Shown: positions 36,827 to 44,881 of the stretch, one piece after another
Position numbering within the stretch: the stretch's first letter is position 1
Layout of the letters: each line of letters opens with the position of its first letter
Notes under the pieces: model-generated
Database searches by the model: none
What the model was told of the DNA's origin: nothing
What the model saw: only the letters and a program-made list of their open reading frames with translations
Source: Azotimanducus chitobiosivorans
Lineage (GTDB): Bacteria > Pseudomonadota > Gammaproteobacteria > Pseudomonadales > Azotimanducaceae
NCBI GenBank assembly: GCA_965200235.1
Contig: OZ241339.1
Location: 1,674,001 to 1,738,000, forward strand
DNA: 64,000 nt
Direction of reading: 5' to 3'
Made by a program: the position numbers and the translations under genes

Positions 36827-38475
36827 ACGCCACGATCCGGTGCAATACCAAGGTGGCGGACCGCAAGGCTCGCGACCTCAGCGAAGATAGGCGCGGAGAC
36901 TGAACCACCGCTCGGCATCGCCGTCTTCGGCTCATCAACCTGCACAAGCAGGACGAAACGCGGACGCGCAGCCGGCACCATGCCAACAAACCAAGTCGCA
37001 TGACGCGACTGATCGTAGCCAGCTTGGCCGACTTTTCGAATCGTGCCCGTCTTGCCAGCCACGCGATAGCCGGGCACATGCGCCTTCCAGGCAGTGCCCT
37101 GCGGTGTGACCACCTGCTCGAGCATGCGCATGACCTTCTCGACATCGCCGGCGGCAAACAACCGCTTGCCTTTGATTTCGTGCCGGTCGCGCTTGAAGAT
37201 GCCCGGTGTCAGACGGATGCCGCCGGTGGCAAGCGTCAAGTAGGCGCTCGCCAGCTGCATAGGCGTGACCGAGAGTCCGTAGCCGTAGGCAAGCGTTGCG
37301 CGCACAATCTCGCTCTTTAGCCCGAGCTTGCTCAGTTCTCCCGGTTCCTCGAATGGCAAGCCACTCAAGGTCGGCACACCGAAGCCGAGTCGTTCGAGCA
37401 CTTCAAAAACCGCGAGGTCGTGCATGTTGAGCGCCACCTTGCTGATGCCAACCTGACTCGACTTGGCGATGACGCCGGCGAGCGTGAGTGCGCCGTAATC
37501 GCTCGGATCTTCAACGAGCTTGCGCCCAACACGGTAGTAGCCGGGGCTCGTTTCTATGATGGAATCGGGTTGATAGGCGCGATTCTTGAGCGCGGCAAGC
37601 GCGGCAAATGGCTTGATCGTTGAACCGGGTTCGAAGCTATCGGTGACCGCACGGTTCTTGCGAGCGAAATGCCCTGAAAACGGCGCGTTCGGATTGAAGC
37701 TCGGTTGGTTGACGAGCGCCATGATCTCGCCGCTTCGCGCATCTAGCATGATGAGCGCGGCGGACTTGGCGCGCGTCGCCTCGAAGGCACTTTTAAGCAC
37801 CCGGTGCGCGTGGTGCTGCAAGTGCAGGTCAATCGACAGTATCAAATCCTCGCCAAAACGCGGCATTTGCGTGTAGCCGAGATTCTTGACGACTTCGCCT
37901 TTCTCGTTGCGCAGCACCCGGCGCTTGCCGTCCTGCTGCGTGAGCGCCCGGTCATAGGCGTATTCGAGACCTTCCATGCCGCGATTGGCGCTGTCGGTCG
38001 TGCCGACGAGATGCGCCGTGATCTCGCCCGCAGGATAGAAGCGCCGGTACGCCCGCTCCGTATACAGTCCCCTTAGCCCCTGCGCTTCCACATGCGTCGC
38101 CTGTTCGGGTGTCAAGCGCTTGGCGAGGCGCATGTATCGGCTGCCTTCCTCACGCTTGGCGCGTATCGCTTCGAGCGTGTCCGAGGCATTGAGGCCAAGC
38201 TCCCGGGAAAGATCTCGCATGACTTGGCCATCCCAAGTAGCTAAGCTCGGATCGACCACAACGTTGAATACCGGCGTGCTGATAGCAAGCGGCTCGCCGT
38301 TGCGATCAAAAATGATGCCGCGCATCGCAGCGACGGTTTCGAGTCGATTTGAGCGGTTCGCGCCTTCGTTTTGTAAAAAGTCCTTCTGCCAGAAGCTCAG
38401 GAACACCTGATAACCAACAAAAGCACTCACCACGAGAATGAAGCTCACGACCATGATGCGGAATCGCATGATCAT
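36823..38475 (-). CDS. ftsI: Division-specific transpeptidase PBP3 (FtsI)
   Basis: A class B penicillin-binding protein: one N-terminal membrane helix (RIMVVSFILVVSAFVGYQVF), a pedestal domain from RGIIFDRNGEPLAIS, and the transpeptidase with FEPGSTIKPFAA (active Ser) and AGKTGTIRK (KTG). The second motif reads KSSQVGISK, where FtsI of E. coli has SSN; Asn is replaced by Gln. ATG 38475 overlaps the ftsL stop (ATGA) and gives 550 residues. Confidence 0.95.
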   Translation of the reverse strand: MIMRFRIMVVSFILVVSAFVGYQVFLSFWQKDFLQNEGANRSNRLETVAAMRGIIFDRNGEPLAISTPVFNVVVDPSLATWDGQVMRDLSRELGLNASDTLEAIRAKREEGSRYMRLAKRLTPEQATHVEAQGLRGLYTERAYRRFYPAGEITAHLVGTTDSANRGMEGLEYAYDRALTQQDGKRRVLRNEKGEVVKNLGYTQMPRFGEDLILSIDLHLQHHAHRVLKSAFEATRAKSAALIMLDARSGEIMALVNQPSFNPNAPFSGHFARKNRAVTDSFEPGSTIKPFAALAALKNRAYQPDSIIETSPGYYRVGRKLVEDPSDYGALTLAGVIAKSSQVGISKVALNMHDLAVFEVLERLGFGVPTLSGLPFEEPGELSKLGLKSEIVRATLAYGYGLSVTPMQLASAYLTLATGGIRLTPGIFKRDRHEIKGKRLFAAGDVEKVMRMLEQVVTPQGTAWKAHVPGYRVAGKTGTIRKVGQAGYDQSRHATWFVGMVPAARPRFVLLVQVDEPKTAMPSGGSVSAPIFAEVASLAVRHLGIAPDRGV

Positions 38476-38738
38476 GATGTATACACCCATTGAATACGGT
38501 CCGGGTAGCGCATACCGAGCTGCTCGCTGGCGATTGCATCGAGACGGGCGTAGCTCTTCAGCGCGCTGCGCTCAATCAGCAATCGACTGTAGATTTGCAG
38601 CTTGGTATCACCTTCATCCCAAGCGGCGTCAAGTTGACCTGCGAGCAGGCGCATCTGCTCCGCCGCGCCTGCGGAGAGCACCGCAAAGAAGGCCGCAAGC
38701 ACGTAGAGAGTCACTAAGGAGCGAATGCGCTTCTTCAT
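38472..38738 (-). CDS. ftsL: Cell division protein FtsL
   Basis: An 88-residue bitopic protein: short basic N-terminus (MKKRIRSLVT), one membrane helix, then a periplasmic heptad-like stretch (LKSYARLDAIASEQLGMRYP) with the LGM motif of the FtsL family. Identification rests on size, topology and position between rsmH and ftsI. Start at ATG 38738 gives an ATGA overlap with rsmH. Confidence 0.9.
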   Translation of the reverse strand: MKKRIRSLVTLYVLAAFFAVLSAGAAEQMRLLAGQLDAAWDEGDTKLQIYSRLLIERSALKSYARLDAIASEQLGMRYPDRIQWVYTS

Positions 38739-39706
38739 GCCGGGCGCGCCTCGCATCGCTTTTCGATGACTCGCAGCCTGGCGCTGCGCGCGCGTGGATT
38801 GGCGGCGACCTCTTCGGCACTTGGCTTCGCAAGGCGCACGACTGACACAGCCCTATTCGTAGTGCCTTGAACTGGCAGGCTGGCGAGCTTCGGGTCTCCG
38901 GAAACAAGGTTGCGAAAGCGCTGCTTGACCATGCGGTCTTCAAGCGAGTGAAACGCAATCACCGCCATACGGCCGCGCTCGCGCAGAATTTCAAAGCCTT
39001 CGTCGAGGACATTGGACAGCTCTTCGAGTTCTCGATTGATGTGCATGCGAAGCGCTTGGAAGACGGGTGTGGCGGGGTCGCGTCCGGTTTGCGAGCGACG
39101 TTGCCCGCGAGATGCGAGCGGCCGTACAAGCGCCGCGAGTTCGTCGGTGGAGGCGATGCTGGCATCAAGCATGGCTTGTGAAATCCTGCGGGCGCTTGCT
39201 CGGTCAAGCTCGCCGTACTCGACGAGCACTTGGCTGAGCGCTTGCTGGTCGGTGCGTTCAAGCCAAGACGCCAAGGTCTCGCCGGAAGCGCTGTCCATGC
39301 GCATATCGAGCGGACCTCGAAAACGAAAGGAGAAGCCGCGCGAAGGATCGTCAAGCTGCGCAGAAGAGACGCCGAGGTCAACGAGCAAGGCATCAACGGG
39401 ACCTAGCCCGGCGGTACGCATCAAGTCTTCGATATCGCCGAAGCAGCCCTTGAGCACGAGCACCCGCGGCTCTTCCTGCGCCCAGTCGCGCGCATGCGCG
39501 ATCGCGTCAGGGTCGCGATCAATGACGACGAGGCGATCGAGCGGCCCTAGCTTCGAAAGCAGCCCGCGCGCATGACCGCCGCGGCCATAGGTCGCGTCAA
39601 CGAAGAGCGAAGCGGATTCGCGCCGCTGCGCGCGAGGGCGCAGCGCACCCACCACTTCGGAGAGCAGTACCGGACGGTGCTCATAGACTGAAGGTGATTG
39701 GTTCAT
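38735..39706 (-). CDS. rsmH: 16S rRNA m4C1402 methyltransferase
   Basis: RsmH (MraW) N4-methylates C1402 of 16S rRNA. EHRPVLLSEVVGAL opens the protein, VDATYGRGGHARGLLSKLG is the SAM motif, DALLVDLGVSSAQLDDPSRGFSF the catalytic block, and RMAVIAFHSLEDRMVKQRF the C-terminal block. The open frame reaches 39874, but ATG 39706 follows AGGAGAGAG and matches family starts, giving 323 residues. It begins within the last 26 bases of mraZ. Confidence 0.96.
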   Translation of the reverse strand: MNQSPSVYEHRPVLLSEVVGALRPRAQRRESASLFVDATYGRGGHARGLLSKLGPLDRLVVIDRDPDAIAHARDWAQEEPRVLVLKGCFGDIEDLMRTAGLGPVDALLVDLGVSSAQLDDPSRGFSFRFRGPLDMRMDSASGETLASWLERTDQQALSQVLVEYGELDRASARRISQAMLDASIASTDELAALVRPLASRGQRRSQTGRDPATPVFQALRMHINRELEELSNVLDEGFEILRERGRMAVIAFHSLEDRMVKQRFRNLVSGDPKLASLPVQGTTNRAVSVVRLAKPSAEEVAANPRARSARLRVIEKRCEARPA

Positions 39707-40142
39707 CTCTCTCCTTGTCCGGTTTGCTGCGCTGCGCACTGCGCCAGTCCTCGAAGCGCGCCATCCAGACGCTCTGGTTCCACAACTCAAGCTTCCTGCC
39801 GCTGCCGGCAAGGACGAGTTCTTTATTGAGCTCCGGGTATTCGCGAAGCAGCGGCGGAATGAGCAAGCGTCCACCCGAGTCCACCGAGGCTTCGCGGGCG
39901 TTGCCGATCAGGAAGCGCTGCAGGTCGCGATAGTCGGCGCTGTCGATATTCGGGAGCGCGAGAATCTGCTGCTCAACCTCGAGCCAATGCGGTGTCGGAT
40001 AAATGAGCAGGCAGGGGTCTTGATTGTGAATGGTGACGTGGACATGCCCTTCCGAGACTTCTTGAATGATCTCGCGCACGCGAACAGGCAGCATAATGCG
40101 ACCTTTCACATCCAACTTGATGTTGTGGCTTCCGCGAAACAT
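39681..40142 (-). CDS. mraZ: Transcriptional regulator MraZ
   Basis: MraZ is an AbrB-fold repressor of the division/cell-wall operon that it heads. Two SpoVT-AbrB repeats are visible: FRGSHNIKLDVKGRIMLPVRVRE and ASVDSGGRLLIPPLLREY. 153 residues from ATG 40142; the upstream frame to 40295 has no family similarity. Candidate operator repeats lie 58-82 bases upstream. Confidence 0.95.
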   Translation of the reverse strand: MFRGSHNIKLDVKGRIMLPVRVREIIQEVSEGHVHVTIHNQDPCLLIYPTPHWLEVEQQILALPNIDSADYRDLQRFLIGNAREASVDSGGRLLIPPLLREYPELNKELVLAGSGRKLELWNQSVWMARFEDWRSAQRSKPDKERDEPITFSL

Positions 40143-40199
40143 CACACAACTGCTTGTGGTAAAGGCTCCATTGTCAAAGCGGCCACACCCATTGGCAGT

Positions 40200-40224
40200 C
40201 CCACTATTTGACACAATTCGACAC
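40200..40224 (-). promoter_or_regulatory. Candidate MraZ operator: three GTG-type repeats, 10-bp period
   Basis: On the minus strand the leader of mraZ reads GTGTC-N5-GTGTC-N5-GTGGG. MraZ boxes in other bacteria are GTGGG-like repeats separated by five bases, so spacing fits exactly, while two of three repeats are degenerate. Position just upstream of mraZ supports autoregulation. Confidence 0.5.
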
Positions 40225-40235
40225 AAAACTAACAC

Positions 40236-40265
40236 ATATAATCTTTTTTCTCCACCCCATAGCAA
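40236..40265 (-). promoter_or_regulatory. Candidate promoter of the mraZ operon
   Basis: On the minus strand TTGCTA (40265-40260) and TTATAT (40241-40236) are 18 bases apart. The start site would fall near 40229, placing the proposed MraZ repeats just downstream of it, a repressing position. The match is moderate. Confidence 0.35.
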
Positions 40266-40371
40266 AGATTTTTTCAATTCGGGTGTAGAGCGCACCGGCG
40301 ACCGCTCTCCCTTTCGAGAGAGTCATTCGCGTCAAAACGGTTCGGCGAGGTGCCGCGGGTCAGTGCAGCTA

Positions 40372-40390
40372 GGGCGTGTTCACACTACGC
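40372..40390. repeat. 19-bp inverted repeat, left end of accessory island
   Basis: GGGCGTGTTCACACTACGC here and its inverted complement at 45157-45175 (one mismatch) bracket a 4.8-kb block of toxin-antitoxin and accessory genes between mraZ and gltB. The repeat also supplies the stop codon of the first island gene. Confidence 0.75.
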
Positions 40391-40940
40391 CATCGGGAAG
40401 GTCGCGGAATACCTGGCGATCCTGTGGGCGGCGGTTGGGTTTAGTCGGATTCGTCATCTCGCGAATCACGGCATCGGCGGATTGCACGACACCGACTTTT
40501 TCCATGCCACGAAGCAGCCCGACTGTCGACAGAAGGTGCATATTTGGAGGCTTCTGAAACACGCGCAGCCCTCTGTCTTCGTACAAGATCAGCAGCGGTT
40601 CGTTTGAATTGAGATGGCGCCGCACGCCTCCTGAGTCACTAATGAAGTCCATCATCGCAAGCTCGCCAACGTTTCGTTTGCGCGGTTTCCCTGCTTTGAC
40701 CCTTTCTCGTTCATAAGCTCCAATATCGGTGCGCCCTATGATGAATGGAGGGCTGTTCGAATCGATGAATGCCTTGACTTCGGCATCCTTGGGGTAGCTC
40801 AGATCGCTTGTGACTTCGTCGTAGACGGCATCCACAACGACGACCGGCATGTCCAGTGCCAGCAGCAGGTCGAGCTGGTCAGCGACCCAGAGGCTGTTGA
40901 GTGGCCCGGCATCAGGAATGACCAGCACACAGCGCTTCAT
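40380..40940 (-). CDS. PIN-domain toxin candidate
   Basis: A 186-residue protein with PDAGPLNSLWVAD at residues 9-21 (first acidic residue), VVDAVYDEVTSD near 36, GELAMMDFI near 92 and LLILYEDRGLR near 116, a PIN-like acidic series. It starts with an ATGA overlap after an antitoxin-like gene. The C-terminal DGVV and the stop lie in the 19-bp inverted repeat, so its end may have been created by the island junction. Confidence 0.75.
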   Translation of the reverse strand: MKRCVLVIPDAGPLNSLWVADQLDLLLALDMPVVVVDAVYDEVTSDLSYPKDAEVKAFIDSNSPPFIIGRTDIGAYERERVKAGKPRKRNVGELAMMDFISDSGGVRRHLNSNEPLLILYEDRGLRVFQKPPNMHLLSTVGLLRGMEKVGVVQSADAVIREMTNPTKPNRRPQDRQVFRDLPDGVV

Positions 40941-41269
40941 GCGGAGGCGAAGATGCGTGCGAAAGTGATTGCCTCATTTTCGACCTCGTGCTCCGATGGG
41001 CGTGGCGGGACAAGTCCCGCGTCGCCGAGCGCGACCAAGAGAGCCGCATAGTCCCGGACATCAGCACGACGAATCGCCTCGTCACGCCCGATGATGCCTT
41101 CGGCGTAGTCTTGCAGCGGCCCTCCCGCCAAGCGTTCAGGCTCTGCCGTGACTGCCTCCAAGTGCGCCCGCACAATAGCCGTCATGGTTGTTCCCTGCGC
41201 CGCGGCATAGGCTTTCGCACGGACAATGAGGGACTCCGGGAGATTGAGGGTCGTGTTCCTAGTGGGCAT
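40937..41269 (-). CDS. Antitoxin-like protein, ribbon-helix-helix N-terminus
   Basis: A 110-residue protein that begins RNTTLNLPESLIVRAKAYAAAQGTT, a strand plus helix of the ribbon-helix-helix type, followed by an acidic tail (SEHEVENEAITFARIF) suited to toxin capping. I chose ATG 41269; the frame reaches 41344 without homology. Overlaps the PIN gene by four bases. Confidence 0.75.
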   Translation of the reverse strand: MPTRNTTLNLPESLIVRAKAYAAAQGTTMTAIVRAHLEAVTAEPERLAGGPLQDYAEGIIGRDEAIRRADVRDYAALLVALGDAGLVPPRPSEHEVENEAITFARIFASA

Positions 41270-41413
41270 TGGCTGAACTGGCGCATTCACATATATATGT
41301 GAGACTGGATTGTAGCAGGGAGTGAGAACTTGGACGCGAGGCATCTCTCACGCATGTTTTCGTATTCAAGCAACAGTTCTTGACAATGGTTGTTTCCTTG
41401 CTAGAGTTAGGAC

Positions 41414-41731
41414 ATGAGCAAAATCACATCCAAACCACAAGCAATCCTGCCAAAAGCGATTGCGCAGTCCTATCAAATTCGACCGGGCGACGATGTTGAG
41501 TTTGAAGCTGCGGCAGATGTCATTCGCATCCTACCCACCAGAACGAAAGGTCAGGATAAATTGCTCGATGTCAAGACTCGACTTTGGATATTCGATTCAG
41601 CAACTGAACGTCAGCAAATCCGTGAGATCAACCGGCAAACCCAGGAAGCCGAGACAGACGACGATTCATCTGCCTGCCGAGGCTGGACTCGGGAAGAACT
41701 CTATGAACGCGGCGCACCGCTTGCTGGTTGA
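41414..41731 (+). CDS. AbrB/VapB-type antitoxin
   Basis: A 105-residue protein with a SpoVT-AbrB domain at residues 1-42 (ITSKPQAILPKAIAQSYQIRPGDDVEFE), where the usual SKGQVTLPK becomes SKPQAILPK, and a C-terminal GWTREELYERG tail common in VapB proteins that neutralise PIN toxins. The toxin gene starting within its last 29 bases is broken. Confidence 0.8.
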   Translation: MSKITSKPQAILPKAIAQSYQIRPGDDVEFEAAADVIRILPTRTKGQDKLLDVKTRLWIFDSATERQQIREINRQTQEAETDDDSSACRGWTREELYERGAPLAG

Positions 41732-41800
41732 CACCAACATCTTGGAGTATAGGTGCGATGGTCGCTATCCCGGCAAGAAGGCTATCGACCCAAGCTCAAC
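41703..41800 (+). pseudogene. VapC toxin remnant
   Basis: From the ATG at 41703 the frame reads MNAAHRLLVDTNILEYRCDGRYPGKKAI, the first 27 or so residues of a PIN toxin (VDTNIL is the catalytic strand), after which similarity stops and the sequence becomes the 3' end of the gene on the other strand. The downstream two thirds of vapC are gone. Confidence 0.7.
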
Positions 41801-41803
41801 AGA

Positions 41804-42346
41804 TCAGAAACTGTCTTTGGATGGCAAGCCTATGATGTTCCAGTTTTCGCGATATTGGTCCAACCAACCCATTCGATATTTTTCAACAATAGATTTCCCT
41901 TCATCGGTAATGGGTTTGATGTCCGAATAGTCGTATCGAAGCCGCCGCATCTCGGTTTCTTGATGGGCGCGCCCTCCTCTTCCGGGGGCCTGCAACCAAA
42001 CTCGGTAGCAATCCCTGATGCATTTGGCGACCATTTGGGACGGAAGGATGTATGAGGTAGTCGGATCAGAAGGCTTCTCCCCAACATCCACAAACACGTA
42101 GAAAAGGTCGTCATTAATCATTTTTTCGTGCTTCGCCTTCATATGCCAGCCTTTATCACTGCCGATATCGCGACGTGTTTTCACCTGAATAGCGCATAAC
42201 TTTTCGCTATTCTCGTCTGTGACCAGAATGTCCATATTGGGAGATCCATCGGGAGCGAGAGCAGCGATCCAGCCACGCCGCAGAAGTTGACTCAGAACGT
42301 GATATTCGCCAGCAGCACCGACAATCGTTGAGCTTATTCTTGTCAT
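41804..42346 (-). CDS. PD-(D/E)XK nuclease-like protein
   Basis: A 180-residue protein with GAAGEYHVLSQLLRRGW (helix with conserved Glu) then PDGSPNMDILVTD and LCAIQVKTRR, the Asp...QVK layout of PD-(D/E)XK nucleases of the kind that read IQVKT. ATG 42346 gives the family-like start MTRISSTIVGAAGE; the frame reaches 42406. Its biological target is unknown. The 3' end lies against the broken vapC. Confidence 0.65.
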   Translation of the reverse strand: MTRISSTIVGAAGEYHVLSQLLRRGWIAALAPDGSPNMDILVTDENSEKLCAIQVKTRRDIGSDKGWHMKAKHEKMINDDLFYVFVDVGEKPSDPTTSYILPSQMVAKCIRDCYRVWLQAPGRGGRAHQETEMRRLRYDYSDIKPITDEGKSIVEKYRMGWLDQYRENWNIIGLPSKDSF

Positions 42347-42784
42347 ATTGAAGACTTTCCTCTTGGAGAGCAGGGAGGTTGAAGATAACCTCATACCCGT
42401 GCACATGCCTCAATGCCTAACTGAGACCGTAGCCGTCCCTGTACCAGATCGCCTTTGCATCGTCAGAAAATTCACGTTGCATCCTGCTTTAGTAACCCGT
42501 TCCCGCGAATGGCAAAGGCATCTGCCGAAAGCTGCTTTCACAAAGTGAGGTGCTCCGAGTTTAGAGTAGGACGGGCGGACAGAACAAGGCTTTTTCCGGC
42601 TCGCACCGCTTGTGCTATTGTCCCCATGAACTGGCATATTCGAGCAATGAACAGTCCGACAGCCGCGCATCAACATCGAAAACTACCGCCAACGCCTAAG
42701 CTCTTCTGCACCGAAGACGGTTTTGATGCAGTAGCTGTTCCCACAATGCGCTGCCACCTCCCCATCCTGCAACCGAGACATGAC
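42347..42784. other. 438 bases without a supported gene
   Basis: No coding frame here shows family similarity on either strand. A frame open from 42455 continues into the HI0074-type gene, but its first 110 residues look non-coding. No repeat, tRNA or clear promoter was seen. This may be debris of an earlier rearrangement, for example the place where a partner nucleotidyltransferase gene was lost. Confidence 0.4.
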
Positions 42785-43204
42785 ATGACCGAGCAACCAC
42801 CACGCTGGCATTATCGGTTCGACAATTACCGCCAAGCTTATACATTGCTCTGTGAGGCGATGGAGCAGCCGCAGTCATTGACGCAGCTAGAGACAGAGGG
42901 CGTGGTTCGGCGTTTCAAGCACACCATGGAACTCGCATGGAACACCTTGAAGGATTATCTCGAAGCCGAGAATGTTGTTTTCGAGCAAATCACGCCCCGC
43001 GCTGTGATTCGTCAAGCCTTTGAAGCACAAGTCATCCGACAGGGTGATGTTTGGCAAGATGCCTTGGACGCACGCAACAAAATTTCGCATACCTATGACT
43101 TCAAGGATTTTGAGCGAGTGGTCGAAGCCATTGAACAGCGCTATCTTGCGGCTTTTGGAGAGCTGTACGAATATTTGATGAAACTGCGGCTGACATATCG
43201 CTGA
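42785..43204 (+). CDS. HI0074-type nucleotidyltransferase substrate-binding protein (HEPN-like)
   Basis: A 139-residue all-helical protein: RWHYRFDNYRQAYTLLCEAME, EGVVRRFKHTMELAWNTLKDYL and DARNKISHTYDF. The RNxxxH-like run RNKISH is the HEPN RNase motif found in HepT-type toxins of MNT-HEPN pairs. The partner minimal nucleotidyltransferase, normally adjacent, is not found on either side, so this is an orphan. Confidence 0.8.
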   Translation: MTEQPPRWHYRFDNYRQAYTLLCEAMEQPQSLTQLETEGVVRRFKHTMELAWNTLKDYLEAENVVFEQITPRAVIRQAFEAQVIRQGDVWQDALDARNKISHTYDFKDFERVVEAIEQRYLAAFGELYEYLMKLRLTYR

Positions 43205-43295
43205 GCTTGGCTCGCCGAAGGCGTGAGAGGCCGTATGATGGATTCTCTTTCTTCGCGAGTTGAATGGGCATCAAGCGGTGAGGACTGGTCAGACA

Positions 43296-44588
43296 ATGAT
43301 CTCTAGCAAAAAGGAACTCTTGGACAAGATTCGCTTGGGCGAAAGCTCATACCTTGAACTCAAAGAGGTACGATTTTCCAATGGCAGGATTGCGGGGCCC
43401 CGTCGAGATGCAGTCGCCGATACTCTTGCAGCATTCGCGAATGCGCATGGCGGAACGTTCGTGCTCGGCGTTCAAGACGATCCTAGAGAGATCGTCGGCA
43501 TTCCACTGAACCGTCTTGACCAAACCGCCAATTTCGTTCGCGATATCTGCTCGGACTCGATTGATCCTCCTATCGAAAACGTCGTCCTTGATCGAGTCGC
43601 GTTGCCTAATTCCAAGGGCGAAGAAGTTCCCATCATCAAGATCGAAGTTCCGCCGAGCTTGTTTATACACAGGAGCCCGGGCGGCTTTTTGCATCGTGTG
43701 GGCGATTCCAAACGCACCATGTCCACGGAGTATCTTGCAAGAATGTTCGCGCAGCGCAGTCAAACTCGGCTGATCCGTTTCGATGAGCAAGCCATTCATG
43801 AGGCAACGCTCGACGACCTATCTCCCGAATTGTGGCGTGGCTTCCGCACCTCCCGCACTGGCGACCACCGCGAGGGCACACTCTCCAAGCTCGGCATGGC
43901 ATGCCTTGATGGGAACGGAGCCTTCCGCCCAACGGTAGCGGGCGTACTGATGGCAGCCAAGGATCCGAGGCAGTGGATACCCAACGCTTTCGTGCAGGCT
44001 GTTTCCTATCGAGGAACCGAGATCGAGATTCGCCCTCCAAGCAGTCACTACCAATTGGACGCCGCCGATATCTGCGGCCCACTTCAGGTGCAGATTCGTG
44101 ACGCCTGCGTGTTTGTCGCCAAGAATATGAAGGTGCGTGCGTTCAAAGATCAAGGGCGCTTCGACCTGCCACAATATGACTTGACTGCCGTCTTTGAGGC
44201 GCTGGTCAACGCTGTCGCTCACCGCGATTACTCGATCTATGGCTCTAAGATCAGGTTGAGGATGTTCGAGGATCGCATCGAGATCTATTCGCCGGGCAGC
44301 ATTCCTAACTCGCTGGGCGTTGAGCGCCTGCCGCACATTCAATCTACCCGAAACGAGCTCATCACCAGCCTGCTCGCGAAATGCCCAGTGACAGACGATT
44401 TTCCGCATCTCGTGACTGACCGCCGGACCTTGATGGATAGGCGCGGCGAGGGCGTGCCGGTGATTCTTGATCGTAGTCTTCGGCTATCGGGACGCGAACC
44501 GGAATATCGCCAGATTGGGGATGCGGAATTGTTGCTCACGATTTACGCTGCGGAGCCCGAGCACAGCCCGCTCACTCGAAGCGCTTAG
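43296..44588 (+). CDS. AlbA_2 / Schlafen-like ATP-binding protein
   Basis: A 430-residue protein. Residues 1-120 form an AlbA_2 domain: SSYLELKEV, DAVADTLAAFANAHGGTFVLGVQDD and RVGDSKRTMS near the end. Residues about 260-380 contain a GHKL-like segment with EALVNAVAHRDYSIYGSKIRLR. Proteins of this architecture are called transcriptional regulators or putative DNA-binding ATPases, and some are linked to defence; function unproved. ATG 43296 is preferred over the frame start at 43260. Confidence 0.85.
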   Translation: MISSKKELLDKIRLGESSYLELKEVRFSNGRIAGPRRDAVADTLAAFANAHGGTFVLGVQDDPREIVGIPLNRLDQTANFVRDICSDSIDPPIENVVLDRVALPNSKGEEVPIIKIEVPPSLFIHRSPGGFLHRVGDSKRTMSTEYLARMFAQRSQTRLIRFDEQAIHEATLDDLSPELWRGFRTSRTGDHREGTLSKLGMACLDGNGAFRPTVAGVLMAAKDPRQWIPNAFVQAVSYRGTEIEIRPPSSHYQLDAADICGPLQVQIRDACVFVAKNMKVRAFKDQGRFDLPQYDLTAVFEALVNAVAHRDYSIYGSKIRLRMFEDRIEIYSPGSIPNSLGVERLPHIQSTRNELITSLLAKCPVTDDFPHLVTDRRTLMDRRGEGVPVILDRSLRLSGREPEYRQIGDAELLLTIYAAEPEHSPLTRSA

Positions 44589-44647
44589 GAGCCTGCGCTA
44601 GAATCGCACCTTCAAAGCGCAAGAGTTTGATATCACAGGAAGCCAAT

Positions 44648-44881
44648 ATGAGCGAGCTATCGAGAAGGGCAACGGTTTACTTCGCGCCCGCAATCCACCA
44701 AGCCATCCGGGGGAAAGCAGCGGCATTCGGCCTCTCTATCTCAGAGGTCGTGAACGAGGCAGTTCGCTCCGCCCTTTCAGAAGATGAAGAAGATCTTTTC
44801 GCCTTTGAGGAGAGGGCATCAGAAGTAACGATCAGCCTTGATGAATTGCTTGAAGACCTCGGCGCACATGGAAGGTTATGA
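44648..44881 (+). CDS. RelB/ribbon-helix-helix antitoxin
   Basis: A 77-residue protein with RRATVYFAPAIHQAIRGKAAAFGLSISEVVNEAVRSAL, a ribbon-helix-helix DNA-binding unit, then an acidic tail (EDEEDLFAFEERASE) that would cap the toxin. Start ATG 44648. The toxin start lies 14 bases inside its 3' end. Confidence 0.82.
   Translation: MSELSRRATVYFAPAIHQAIRGKAAAFGLSISEVVNEAVRSALSEDEEDLFAFEERASEVTISLDELLEDLGAHGRL

Noticed and set aside
40208..40242. TTGACA and TATAAT on the plus strand as a promoter
   Set aside because: Spacing is 23 bases, too long for sigma-70, and no plus-strand gene follows closely.
42455..42784. 110-residue N-terminal extension of the HI0074-type protein
   Set aside because: Composition and lack of similarity point to non-coding DNA; ATG 42785 gives the normal protein size.
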